Position numbers and translations under genes: made by a program | Assembly: GCA_964388665.1 (NCBI GenBank) | Contig: CAYMBJ010000024.1 | Coordinates: 1-52,174, forward strand | Source of the DNA: CALCCV01 sp964388665 | GTDB lineage: Bacteria; Bdellovibrionota; Bdellovibrionia; Bdellovibrionales; Bdellovibrionaceae | Length of the DNA: 52,174 nucleotides | Reading direction: 5' to 3' | Shown here: positions 43,974 to 52,174 of the stretch, piece after piece | How positions within the stretch are numbered: position 1 is the first letter of the stretch | Layout of the letters: each line of letters opens with the position of its first letter | Notes under the pieces: model-generated | Database searches by the model: none | What the model was told of the DNA's origin: nothing | The model's input: the letters and a program-made list of their open reading frames with translations, nothing else

Positions 43974-46184
43974 ATGAAATTAAGTAGATTTGAAAAGTAC
44001 ATTGCAATAGGCCTGGTACTTCTGATTTGCGGTCTTTCTTGGATGCTACAGGAAGATCGCTTTTGGTCAGACAGCTCAGTCGCTGGCGGCGAAGCTTTGG
44101 GTCAGCTCACCGATGTAAAAAATGATGTTCGCACAAAGTCATCTTCTTCGTTTAGCTGGAGCCCCGCCACGCTTAAAGATCAAGTCTATTGGAATCAAAG
44201 CCTGTACACCGGCCCAAAATCAGAAACCACTGTAAAGCTTTTAAATGGTGCGCTATTGAAGTTGGGCGCCAACACCTTTATTCGCTTTACCCAACAAAAT
44301 GGACTCACCAAACTCAATTTATCTCAAGGTTCAGTTGTTGCCGAATCTGGTGATTCTAAAAATGACATCTTGATCGAAAACGAAGGCGAAACAATAGCCA
44401 TCTCTTCTCAAGCAAAGACGGCCTTAAAAATCGTCAAAGAAAAGTCCAAACCTTTTGCCATCGCAAAATCCAAAGGTCAGGTTGAAGTCAAGAACTTAGA
44501 GACGCAGGCTCCGGTGAAGATCCAAGAAGTGAAATCCCTTGCAGAGCTCATTGCACCCTCTGACGTCGCTTCAAATTCTTTGACAGCTCCAGAGCTTGAG
44601 GAACCAACAACGCTTCTTGCCGAAATTCAGCCTTCCATCGCTCCAGAAAATGTGCCACCCGCGCCGCCGCCGTCACTGAATAATTTTGCATCTGAAACTT
44701 CGACCCTGTTTGCAAATGAGGAACTCAAAGTTTCTTGGCAAAGCACCCATTCCGGCAAGTATCAGGCCAATTGGACTTGGAATGACAAAGATGAATCGCA
44801 GATCGTCGAAACTGCCACAATTTCCATTCCACTTTCTGAAGATAGCGAAAGTGACTCCAAGCCTGTACGAAATACTTCGCTCGACGTCAAAATTTGGCCA
44901 CTTGACGCCAGCGACTCAACTATGGGCGATCCGCAGCTGGCATCTTTGTCTTGGCAATGGGAGCCAGCACCTCAACCATCAGCGGCCCCTGCTGAGCTCA
45001 ACAGAACCATGTACATAGAAGACTTCGACGCCTGGAATGCAAAGATCAAAGTGAGTGCGAATTCGCGGCGACAAACTCACATTGAATATCAATTGTCTCC
45101 AGATCCAGATTTCAAAACCATTCAAAAGAGCGACGTCCTGCCGCTGACAAACAGAGAGGCCACGATCGAGGTTAGCCAACTTCCCGCAGGCACATGGCAT
45201 CTTCGCGTCCGAGGTGGCCTGGCTCCGCAGCTCCATACATTCTGGTCTCGGCCTCTGAAGTGGCAACTTCAGGTCAAAAAGCCATTGGTGCTGACTGCAC
45301 CTGTTTTGCAAGAACATAACATTGCCTACTCCGTCGACTCCACTCCTCCCGTCATCAATTGGGAGAGTGGTCCTGCCGACAAATACACTTTTGAGTTTGC
45401 AAAGGATCCAGAGTTCAATGTGAACAAGCGCACCATAACAGAAGAGAAAAAAATCATCTCGCCCAAATTCCCGCCCGGTGTCTACTATTACCGTGTCTAC
45501 GCCATGAAGAACGACAAAATGAGTCCGCCATCGGAGACAGGCACGATCCTAACTCAACATGCCCGCCCCATACTTAAAGTTTCTCCAAACAAAGCCATCA
45601 AAACTGATCGCGCCATCGCCAGCCTGCCGGCTGAAAAGGTCGAAATTGAATGGCAGCATTCTTCGGAAAGCGTGCAATTGTGGCAGAGCTCGGACCCCGA
45701 ATTTTCGGCACCGACCAAGACGGAACTTAAAACTAAAAAACACACTGTTAAAATTCAGACTCCTGGAAAGTACTTCTTTCAACTTCACTGCCCAAAGCAA
45801 GGTGAGCAGGAACTCTGTCTTCCATCAAAAGTACAAACGTGGACTTATGATGTAAGCCCAGGCCTCCATGCCCCCAAGATTACAAATCCTGTAAACGACA
45901 TGATCATTTATACCTCCGCCAACAAGGGTGGTTTGCCTGTGGAGTGGACCTCCGACACGAAGGCCATCGGATATGAGGTGGAACTCAGTCGCGACGAATC
46001 CTTTGGAAAGGAAACAAAAAAAATAAAATCACGACGCCCTTCTTCCTTGTTTGCGTCAAGCCTAGGGACAGGAACTTTTTACCTTCGCGTGAAAGCAGTC
46101 AGCGACAACTCTCTGTATACCTCGGATTGGTCCAAGCCCGTGCGCGTCCAAATCAAAACCAGAGCGCAGTATTTTACAAAATAA
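43974..46184 (+). CDS. FecR-domain exported protein with beta-sandwich repeats
   Basis: A 736-residue protein with one N-terminal membrane anchor or uncleaved signal (YIAIGLVLLICGLSWML). A FecR-type beta domain lies at about residues 55-125 (DQVYWNQSLYTGPKSETTVK, LGANTFIRFTQQ, LNLSQGSVVAES). A Pro/Ala-rich linker is followed by several fibronectin-III-like repeats of 90-100 residues that share patterns such as GTWHLRVRGG, GVYYYRVYAM, GKYFFQLHC and GTFYLRVKAV, each ending a domain. In this context FecR domains are structural rather than sigma regulators: no sigma factor is nearby. The protein probably spans the periplasm and binds cell wall or polysaccharide. Confidence 0.8.
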   Translation: MKLSRFEKYIAIGLVLLICGLSWMLQEDRFWSDSSVAGGEALGQLTDVKNDVRTKSSSSFSWSPATLKDQVYWNQSLYTGPKSETTVKLLNGALLKLGANTFIRFTQQNGLTKLNLSQGSVVAESGDSKNDILIENEGETIAISSQAKTALKIVKEKSKPFAIAKSKGQVEVKNLETQAPVKIQEVKSLAELIAPSDVASNSLTAPELEEPTTLLAEIQPSIAPENVPPAPPPSLNNFASETSTLFANEELKVSWQSTHSGKYQANWTWNDKDESQIVETATISIPLSEDSESDSKPVRNTSLDVKIWPLDASDSTMGDPQLASLSWQWEPAPQPSAAPAELNRTMYIEDFDAWNAKIKVSANSRRQTHIEYQLSPDPDFKTIQKSDVLPLTNREATIEVSQLPAGTWHLRVRGGLAPQLHTFWSRPLKWQLQVKKPLVLTAPVLQEHNIAYSVDSTPPVINWESGPADKYTFEFAKDPEFNVNKRTITEEKKIISPKFPPGVYYYRVYAMKNDKMSPPSETGTILTQHARPILKVSPNKAIKTDRAIASLPAEKVEIEWQHSSESVQLWQSSDPEFSAPTKTELKTKKHTVKIQTPGKYFFQLHCPKQGEQELCLPSKVQTWTYDVSPGLHAPKITNPVNDMIIYTSANKGGLPVEWTSDTKAIGYEVELSRDESFGKETKKIKSRRPSSLFASSLGTGTFYLRVKAVSDNSLYTSDWSKPVRVQIKTRAQYFTK

Positions 46185-46226
46185 AAACTGACACGCCCAA
46201 GAACACCTTTCGAAATGAGTTCTAGC

Positions 46227-47867
46227 CTACAATTTTTGCTGCAGAAGACTTCGCATGAGCGGCCCTGTGAGTCCAATGACTGCAGACTTTGGCTGGCTCA
46301 ATTCGCCATCAGGCCAGTGAGATGTGAATTCCTTTGGATCCAAGACTTTCGTGTTTTCACCTGGATGCTGGATCGAAACAAACAGTGTTTCCTGATCGGG
46401 GGCAAACCAAATTCCTGTCATTTCGGCATCTACTGGCGCCGTCATAAAACGATAGATTTGGCCGGCTCCATCGCCGTGCAAGGGGATGTAAAATAGCGAA
46501 TTATTACCGTAGGGAAGATACTCACCGTTTTTCTTCGACATTGACATATCTGTTACCATCCAGAGATTTCCATTTTGGTCGAAAGCCAAGTTGTCTGGGC
46601 ACGAGAATCCCTTTTCTTCGCCACCCTTCATAAAAATCGAACTGGTGAAATGAGTGCTAGTGAAGTCTGCATTTTCTTCAGAAATCTTCAGAAGATGCCC
46701 ATGAGGCCGGCCCTTGTTATTGGTGCAGCTCAAATATATGGCCTTCGTTATTGGATCAACTTCGCAATCTTCGGGACGATCCAGCGGCGTCGCTCCTACC
46801 AATTTGGCCGCTTCACGCGTGCGAATCATCAGCTCCAATTTTGATTTGAATCGACCTTTGAGTTTTTCATGCCGTAATGTCAATGGAATCCACTCGCCCT
46901 TTTCAACATTGGCGACATAAAGAGTACCATCATCGAGACTTCCTGGCTTTGAACTGATAAACTTATAAAAGTGTTCATCTTTGGCGTCATCGCCCATGTA
47001 AACCACAGCTCGGCCATCCTTTGCTGTAACCACAGTGGCGCCTTCATGAGCAAAGCGACCGAGCGAAATCTGTTTTTTATTGTTGTCGAAATTATTTGGA
47101 TCCACTTCAACAATCCAACCATAATGTTCTGGCGGACGCGGGTCGACCTGATCCCAGGCCAACGCCCTATCTGGAGCCGGAGTCAGCTTGCGTTTTCCCT
47201 CGCGCAAATCCACCTCTCCATAAAACAAATGGTAATTCTCTTCAGCAGTTAAAAAGTTTCCCCAGGGTGTCACCCCTCCACAGCAATTTCCTAGAGTTCC
47301 AAAGGCTTTGGACTTTCCTAAGATCGCAGTCCTGTTAGAAAACGAAATGGGACTCTCGCCAGTGAGACGGCGATTCCGCGAGCTATCTAAATTCACTTGC
47401 CAGCGACCCGAGTCACTTTTCTTGATATGCAATAAGGACCCACCCACCGCCTGACGTTCTAAATGAATTTGCTCCTTTGTTTTTGGTTTAGATTCATCCA
47501 GATACTGCGAGACAAAGAGCGGATGAAAGTATTCATGGTTCACCCACAGATAGCCTTCGAATATGTTATTCTTAGCAAACGGAATATAAGCTAAAAAATC
47601 ATTATTCGCGCCAAATCGTTCGCCCATTGCATTGATCGTGTCGCCTTCCTTGATCATCACATAGGACTCAAGCCCCGCCACACGCTGAATGTCATCTTGA
47701 ACTGAGGGCGGCAGCGAAGGATACACTTGGTTGCTTGGACTTTCGACTTTGGAGACACATCCCGCTGCGGAGGATGCAAGCGCGACCTTGGTCAAGAAAC
47801 CAGACTCCAATAGAGGAAGGCCAACGGAACTTCTGCCCAACCATTCGATAAACTCTCTGCGAATCAT
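46227..47867 (-). CDS. PhoX-like (DUF839) exported protein
   Basis: A 546-residue protein of the PhoX/DUF839 family, calcium- and iron-dependent alkaline phosphatases that release phosphate from organic esters. The N terminus MIRREFIEWLGR carries a twin-arginine motif. A hydrophobic region ends in SSAAGC, a possible lipobox, so the protein may be exported folded by Tat and lipid-anchored. Family features include FEGYLWVNHEYFHP, NCCGGVTPWGNFLTAEENYH, HYGWIVEVDP, GRFAHEGATVV, VYMGDDAKDEHFYKFIS, and near the C terminus LFVSIQHPGENT. The conserved CCGG-type site and the acidic metal ligands are present. No Pho regulator gene is nearby. Confidence 0.88.
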   Translation of the reverse strand: MIRREFIEWLGRSSVGLPLLESGFLTKVALASSAAGCVSKVESPSNQVYPSLPPSVQDDIQRVAGLESYVMIKEGDTINAMGERFGANNDFLAYIPFAKNNIFEGYLWVNHEYFHPLFVSQYLDESKPKTKEQIHLERQAVGGSLLHIKKSDSGRWQVNLDSSRNRRLTGESPISFSNRTAILGKSKAFGTLGNCCGGVTPWGNFLTAEENYHLFYGEVDLREGKRKLTPAPDRALAWDQVDPRPPEHYGWIVEVDPNNFDNNKKQISLGRFAHEGATVVTAKDGRAVVYMGDDAKDEHFYKFISSKPGSLDDGTLYVANVEKGEWIPLTLRHEKLKGRFKSKLELMIRTREAAKLVGATPLDRPEDCEVDPITKAIYLSCTNNKGRPHGHLLKISEENADFTSTHFTSSIFMKGGEEKGFSCPDNLAFDQNGNLWMVTDMSMSKKNGEYLPYGNNSLFYIPLHGDGAGQIYRFMTAPVDAEMTGIWFAPDQETLFVSIQHPGENTKVLDPKEFTSHWPDGELSQPKSAVIGLTGPLMRSLLQQKL

Positions 47868-47987
47868 ACTTTCCCCCTCAACTCAATTAATATATTGTTT
47901 CCGCAGTCACTCAGCGCAATCAAGACTCAATTCTGCTGATTGCATTTTTGACTACCTTTGTTAAAGAGCAACTCTTAGAATACAGTC

Positions 47988-48830
47988 ATGAAGATCCACC
48001 ACATAAAAGAACTTGCCGTTCAAACGGCCAAATACGTTCGAGAAAGTGATCTGCGTCTGATAATGACTTCACTCTCTTACTCAACTATTTTGTCTCTAAT
48101 ACCCCTGATAGCTCTCTCTCTTGCTGTATTTAAGGCGATCGGAGGCTTGGAGCATCTGATTCCTAAAGTCGAGTCATTTATTTTGAGCAACTTGACCATC
48201 GATGCCAGCGAGTCGGCAATCCGCTTTTTAAAGAAAGCCATTTCTAAAATTCACGCCGGAAAATTGGGAAGCTACGGCTTTATCTTTCTATTGTACACCT
48301 CTCTCCGATTGGTTCGCGACATCGACTACTGTGTGCAAAAAATATGGCAGATCAAAAGTGGTCACCCTTTTTATAGACGACTTATCAAGTATTGGGCCAT
48401 GCTGCTATTTTTTCCCTTGCTGATTTCTGCCTACGTAGGCTTGGCAAGCTATGGCCAGAGCTACAATGTTGTTCGTGGCCTGCCAGCGGCACTCTTTCAG
48501 TTTTGTATGCTTTTTTCTTTTCTGTATTTGATGTTTAAACTTGTACCCTCCGTCCGCGTAAAAAAAGCGGCAGCATTTTATCCGGCCTTCTTTGTGGCCA
48601 TTGCACTTATAGTTTCACGAATGGCGCTTGTTTACGCGCTAAAGAGCATCATTCATTACGATAAGATTTACGGAAGCTTAGCAAGCATCCCCGTTCTCTT
48701 TGTTTCCATTTCGTTAGGATGGTACTTGGTGCTCTTTGGCGTCGCCCTTTCTGCAGGAATCAACCGCTGGAAAGAGGATCTCGAAGCTCCAATCAACTTT
48801 CTCGAAGGTCAGGAAGGCGGCAGCGTTTAG
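47988..48830 (+). CDS. YihY/BrkB-family membrane protein
   Basis: A 280-residue inner-membrane protein with about six helices. The N terminus carries the family signature: a cytoplasmic start, then MTSLSYSTILSLIPLIALSLAVFKAIGG. Later segments include YGFIFLLYTSLRLVRDIDYC, RLIKYWAMLLFFPLLISAYV, FCMLFSFLYLMFKLVPSVRV and IPVLFVSISLGWYLVLFGVALSAG. The family was once mis-named ribonuclease BN. Its true activity is not settled, with proposals including a transporter or lipid-related role. Length is typical. It stands alone on the plus strand. Confidence 0.92.
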   Translation: MKIHHIKELAVQTAKYVRESDLRLIMTSLSYSTILSLIPLIALSLAVFKAIGGLEHLIPKVESFILSNLTIDASESAIRFLKKAISKIHAGKLGSYGFIFLLYTSLRLVRDIDYCVQKIWQIKSGHPFYRRLIKYWAMLLFFPLLISAYVGLASYGQSYNVVRGLPAALFQFCMLFSFLYLMFKLVPSVRVKKAAAFYPAFFVAIALIVSRMALVYALKSIIHYDKIYGSLASIPVLFVSISLGWYLVLFGVALSAGINRWKEDLEAPINFLEGQEGGSV

Positions 48831-48920
48831 GCAAATTACAAGCAAAGGTCGTGGTCGCACGCCGCAAGCGAAGATGGCGGTCGCGGCTAGCATAGGTCTT
48901 ATCTCGATTCGAATTTTGGG

Positions 48921-49844
48921 TTAGGCGGCCCTGTCCTGCATGGATCTGTCTGCTCCTGTTAGCGAAAAACCCACCTGAAAGTCGCTCAGTACCGGGTCCT
49001 TACCAAATTTCCAGGCTGAAATTTTCACTTTTGGTTCACTCAAAAAGCCGTGATGGCGCTCGTTGATAATTCTGACCTGAGTTTTTGCAAAATGAGTCCC
49101 TACCAACTCGCCAAGTGTGAGATCAAGGGCAGCTCGTTGCAAATTGGCCCAAGTCTGGAAACGAGTCAAAAAGGATGGATTCCATTGATTTTGAGAGCCA
49201 ACCCACTCAAACTTCTTGCCCATGATTTGCGTGAGCGTCAGGTTCATCTGAATTCTATGACCTTGATTTGAGTTCAGCTCAAACACCACTGTCAAATCAC
49301 CAGCGATTGTAGAGCCCCACTCCAAGTTACTGTGTTGGCATTCCACTGTATTAGAGTTTTCTTTTAAAAACTCGCGGCAAAAGGACTGCGCCATCTTCTG
49401 AACCAGACTTTCTTCGTGAGCAAAGGGCCAATCAGGAAAAACGGTCTTAACACCTTTTTGCGTCTTTAACTCATCCAATATCAAGAAGGATTGAAAGAGA
49501 AGATCCTCTTTGCCAAAAGGTTTTAACAGTACCGCCGCTCGCGACGGCAAATTTTGCCTCTCTCTGACCAGCTCATCAGGATGCCCTGTCATTACCAACA
49601 GCCCGAGGTGAGCAAACTCTTTTTTAGATAGCACTATGTTGATGAGGTCACGTCCACCACTGGATGGCATAATGAAATCTGTACAAAGAAGATCGATAGC
49701 CACTTGAGTGAGTTTCCGGTAGGCTTGACCGCCTGATGTCGCCGAAAACACCCGAAACAGGCCGGATGCATGATACAGTGAGGAAATGTATTCGACCAAA
49801 TCTGAATCATCATCTACAACAAGAACGCTGTGCTGTTTAATCAT
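48921..49844 (-). CDS. Response regulator with C-terminal CheX-like domain
   Basis: A 307-residue cytoplasmic protein. The receiver domain (residues 5-125) has the acidic pair DDD near residue 12, the phosphoacceptor in LLCTDFIMPSSGGRD, the threonine switch in LVMTGHPDE and the lysine in VLLKPFGKEDL, so it should be phosphorylatable. The C-terminal 170 residues are not a DNA-binding or enzymatic domain that I recognise. The arrangement (NLEWGSTIAGDLTVVFELN, HRIQMNLTLTQIMGKKF) loosely resembles CheX/CheC-type phosphatases or anchor domains, at low certainty. No kinase gene lies next to it. It is divergent from the YihY gene, and the S20 gene follows on the same strand. Confidence 0.8.
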   Translation of the reverse strand: MIKQHSVLVVDDDSDLVEYISSLYHASGLFRVFSATSGGQAYRKLTQVAIDLLCTDFIMPSSGGRDLINIVLSKKEFAHLGLLVMTGHPDELVRERQNLPSRAAVLLKPFGKEDLLFQSFLILDELKTQKGVKTVFPDWPFAHEESLVQKMAQSFCREFLKENSNTVECQHSNLEWGSTIAGDLTVVFELNSNQGHRIQMNLTLTQIMGKKFEWVGSQNQWNPSFLTRFQTWANLQRAALDLTLGELVGTHFAKTQVRIINERHHGFLSEPKVKISAWKFGKDPVLSDFQVGFSLTGADRSMQDRAA

Positions 49845-49926
49845 AAACAGCTGATCGGAACCTTAGTGGATTTCTTTAAGTCCAAATCAGCTTACACACA
49901 GCTTGCCAAAAGACTTAGGAATTGAT

Positions 49927-50196
49927 CTATGTGTTTGAGAGAGCCTGAACCTGCTTCGAAATGCGACCAATTTTGCGTGACGCAGTCTCAGCTTTTATAA
50001 CTCCGCATTTGGCCGCTTTCATCATTTCAGACATAAAACTCACCAATAGTGTGCGAGCTTCATCTGCCTTCTTTGCGACAATTGCTTTAGCGAGAGTCTT
50101 TTCAGATGTTCTCACTCTGTTTTTACGTGCAGTATTGGCCGTGCCACGACGAAGTGACTGGCGAGCTCTTTTTGCGGCTGACTTATGATTTGCCAA
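49927..50196 (-). CDS. rpsT: 30S ribosomal protein S20
   Basis: An 89-residue basic protein that binds 16S rRNA early in 30S assembly. The typical S20 features are present: MANHKSAAKRARQSLRR at the start, then NRVRTSEKTLAKAI, and ASRKIGRISKQVQAL at the end. AGGAGG stands six bases before ATG. The leader contains AAAGCT-CAG-AGCTTT (50217-50231), a short perfect inverted repeat. S20 is autoregulated in other bacteria, but I cannot show that here. It is transcribed divergently from the RNase Y-like gene. Confidence 0.97.
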   Translation of the reverse strand: MANHKSAAKRARQSLRRGTANTARKNRVRTSEKTLAKAIVAKKADEARTLLVSFMSEMMKAAKCGVIKAETASRKIGRISKQVQALSNT

Positions 50197-50400
50197 TGGA
50201 AACCTCCTGATGAGTCAAAGCTCAGAGCTTTAACACCTCTTTCCTAGGATACGCAACAGATTTTAGCCTTGAAGTGCCTAGGCAATGATGGTCAAATGAA
50301 TTGCCGCAAGGGTCGCTCGGCACATTCGCATAGCTCCCCAGCGTAACTTATTGAAAATACTAATTATCATAGAGCCTGCCCAGTGGTTCAAGAGGTCAAA

Positions 50401-51987
50401 ATGGATTGGACGCTCATCTCAATTGCATTCATAATCAGCATCGCCCTCGGCGCCCTTTTGGGTTGGATGGGATTTCGCTTTTATCGCAGTCTGATCATCG
50501 TCGGCGCAGATATGGAGAGCCAAAGTCTGCAAGCCGAGACCCTAGAAATGAAAGAAACTTTTGCTAATGACGAAAAGGAGAAACTGCAATCCATCGAATT
50601 GGAGCTATGGAGCACTCATGAACCCACTTTGATGAAGCTCGAAGAAAAAATTGAAGAGCTAGGCGACATTCTCACTGAAAAGAACAATAAAAATGAACGC
50701 GTCCGCCGTGATATGCAAAAAAAGAAATCTGAAATCGAAAATACCTTTAAGCAAAAAAGCGCGTTCTTCGAGCGAGTCGAACAACGCATTGAAGCCAAGC
50801 GCCTAGAAGGATTGAATCTTAAGAAGAAAATGTCAGAGGTCATCCTCCAAAGATTCAACAAGAATCGTGAGGAGGCCATCGCCGAAAACGCGGATCTGAT
50901 GATTCAAGAAGCACAATCGGAATCGCTGCGAAAGATTGAACGAAGTATTGAAGAGGTGCACCTGCAGTCTGAGTATTTGGCCAAGAGAGTTCTCGATATT
51001 GCACTTCATCGTTTTGCGCGACCCTATTGTGACGAAAGAGGCATTGGCGGAGTCTACTTTCCCAATCCACAATCACGACAAATTCTCTGTGATCCAAAGG
51101 GCGAAAACATCAAATTCATCTCAACACTGACAGGCTGTGACCTGTTTGTGGACGACAGCATGGAAGTGATCGGAGTCGCAGGGTTTGATCCGGTTCGCCG
51201 CGAACTCACTCGCCAGCTTTTGGAGCGACTGGTGCAAGAGAAGCGCCCGATCCAGCAAGATTTTATAAAAAAAGTATTTGAGCAAAAGAAACGCGACCTG
51301 TTTAGGGCCATCCAAAAGGACGGCGACCTCCTTGCTCGCGAGATGAAGATTCCTAACTTCAATGCCGAAGTTCGCATGATGTTGGGAAGCTTGCGCTATC
51401 GTTATTCATTTACTCAGAATCAATACTTTCACGTAGCAGAGGTGGGTTGGCTGGCAGGATTACTGGCCTCAGAAGTCGCGGCAGAAATCAATGTTTCGCG
51501 GCGCTCTGGAGTTCTCCACGACATTGGCAAAGCTATGGATCACCAAATGGAAGGCGGCCACGCCATGATTGGCGCCGACTTTGTCGAAAAGCGCGGCGAG
51601 CGCGAAGACATTGTGCACAACGTGCGCGCCCATCATTTTGACGTGCAACCCAGTACCGATGAAGCCTTTATCCTCATTGCTGCCGATGCCATTTCTGGAG
51701 CCCGTCCAGGGGCGCGCCGCTCAACCATGGAAACTTACAATCAAAAGGTTTCGGACCTACAGGAGATTGCCCGCAGCTTTCGCGGTGTCACCGATTGCTT
51801 TGTACTGAATGGGGGACGCGAGTGCCGCGTTTTGGTGAACTCGCGAGTGGTGGACGACCACCAGGCCCTGACCATGAGCCGTGACATCGCCAAAAAAATT
51901 GAGGACGAATGCAACTACCCCGGCCAAATTCGCGTAGTCGTTGTGCGCGAAACCATTGTCACCGAATCCACCAAGGTCCCATCTTAA
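50401..51987 (+). CDS. RNase Y-like HDIG endoribonuclease with degenerate KH domain
   Basis: A 528-residue protein with the RNase Y architecture. ATG 50401 is chosen because GAGG lies six bases upstream and a membrane anchor follows (LISIAFIISIALGALLGWMGF). A coiled coil covers about 30-200, a KH domain about 215-275, and the HD domain about 330-430, with FHVAEVGWLAGLLASEV, the catalytic VLHDIGKAMDH and HHFDVQ. The conserved tail DALSAARPGAR-like (ADAISGARPGARRSTMETY) and DYPG-like (NYPGQIRVVVVRET) follow. RNase Y initiates mRNA decay at the membrane. The KH loop, normally GRIIGREGRNIR, reads QILCDPKGENIK here, so the GXXG RNA-binding motif is lost. Confidence 0.9.
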   Translation: MDWTLISIAFIISIALGALLGWMGFRFYRSLIIVGADMESQSLQAETLEMKETFANDEKEKLQSIELELWSTHEPTLMKLEEKIEELGDILTEKNNKNERVRRDMQKKKSEIENTFKQKSAFFERVEQRIEAKRLEGLNLKKKMSEVILQRFNKNREEAIAENADLMIQEAQSESLRKIERSIEEVHLQSEYLAKRVLDIALHRFARPYCDERGIGGVYFPNPQSRQILCDPKGENIKFISTLTGCDLFVDDSMEVIGVAGFDPVRRELTRQLLERLVQEKRPIQQDFIKKVFEQKKRDLFRAIQKDGDLLAREMKIPNFNAEVRMMLGSLRYRYSFTQNQYFHVAEVGWLAGLLASEVAAEINVSRRSGVLHDIGKAMDHQMEGGHAMIGADFVEKRGEREDIVHNVRAHHFDVQPSTDEAFILIAADAISGARPGARRSTMETYNQKVSDLQEIARSFRGVTDCFVLNGGRECRVLVNSRVVDDHQALTMSRDIAKKIEDECNYPGQIRVVVVRETIVTESTKVPS

Positions 51988-52174
51988 CGAAGTGAGATTT
52001 GGCACCGAGAACGCAGCAGATTTTCCTTTTTCAGGAACCTGTATCTGAGTCTTTCCGGAGCCTATTAGATCTTAAAAAGTCAATTGCTGGTTCAGATTCA
52101 GTCTGACACTCATTGGCAGAATGGCAAATATTTCGCTTTAACTTTCAAGCGGATATCCGAAATTAATTCTTGCA

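Noticed and set aside
47650..47740. LysM-like motif (KEGDTINAMGERFGANND) in the PhoX-like protein
   Set aside because: The same segment is part of the PhoX/DUF839 N-terminal pattern, so a separate peptidoglycan-binding domain is not supported.
48831..48920. Arg-rich reading frame after the YihY gene
   Set aside because: No start with a ribosome binding site, and a composition typical of out-of-frame translation.

Overview
The window looks like chromosomal DNA of a flagellated, didermic, free-living or predatory bacterium. The best guess is a relative of Bdellovibrio (Bdellovibrionota). This is an inference from gene content: a short 277-residue flagellin, DUF4388-type response regulators, an HD-GYP protein, many Sec-exported proteins of no known family, an LA_2272-type surface-repeat protein, RNase Y, and frequent GTG or TTG starts. 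It is not a database result. There are no rRNA or tRNA genes, CRISPR arrays, insertion sequences or phage genes that I can see.

Layout. 1-4407: an exported unknown (minus), a cytoplasmic phospholipase D/cardiolipin-synthase-like enzyme followed closely by a P-loop ATPase, and an exported protein with a likely beta-barrel end. 4440-14462: a signalling island. It holds a SpoIIE-type phosphatase, a STAS protein and a REC-DUF4388-TPR regulator in one minus-strand series (a partial partner-switching module), then an OmpR-type regulator with a probable leaderless promoter, a large hybrid histidine kinase with an Hpt domain, a beta-carbonic anhydrase and an HD-GYP protein. 14958-17852: a DUF6901-like protein and a glycosyltransferase fused to a polysaccharide deacetylase.

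17962-24947: the most novel-looking locus. Two large exported proteins of unknown family are followed, with a 4-base overlap, by an exported 869-residue protein carrying two phospholipase D HKD motifs. 25058-29820: a tightly packed minus-strand operon with a surface-repeat protein, TonB, a TonB-dependent receptor and a lipoprotein. 29927-36662: an exported trypsin-like protease, a CPA2 cation/proton antiporter with two RCK_C domains, an exported unknown, a cysteine-synthase-like PLP enzyme and a fatty acid desaturase with a clear sigma-70 promoter.

36674-42176: a divergent RmuC paralogue, exported endonuclease I, a GT2 glycosyltransferase, a sugar nucleotidyltransferase and a canonical RmuC. 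42226-43290: flagellin with a clear terminator and a candidate sigma-28 promoter. 43288-52174: a possible small gene, a small membrane protein, a FecR-domain protein, a PhoX-like Tat-exported protein, a YihY/BrkB membrane protein, a response regulator, ribosomal protein S20 and an RNase Y-like protein whose KH-domain GXXG loop is degenerate.
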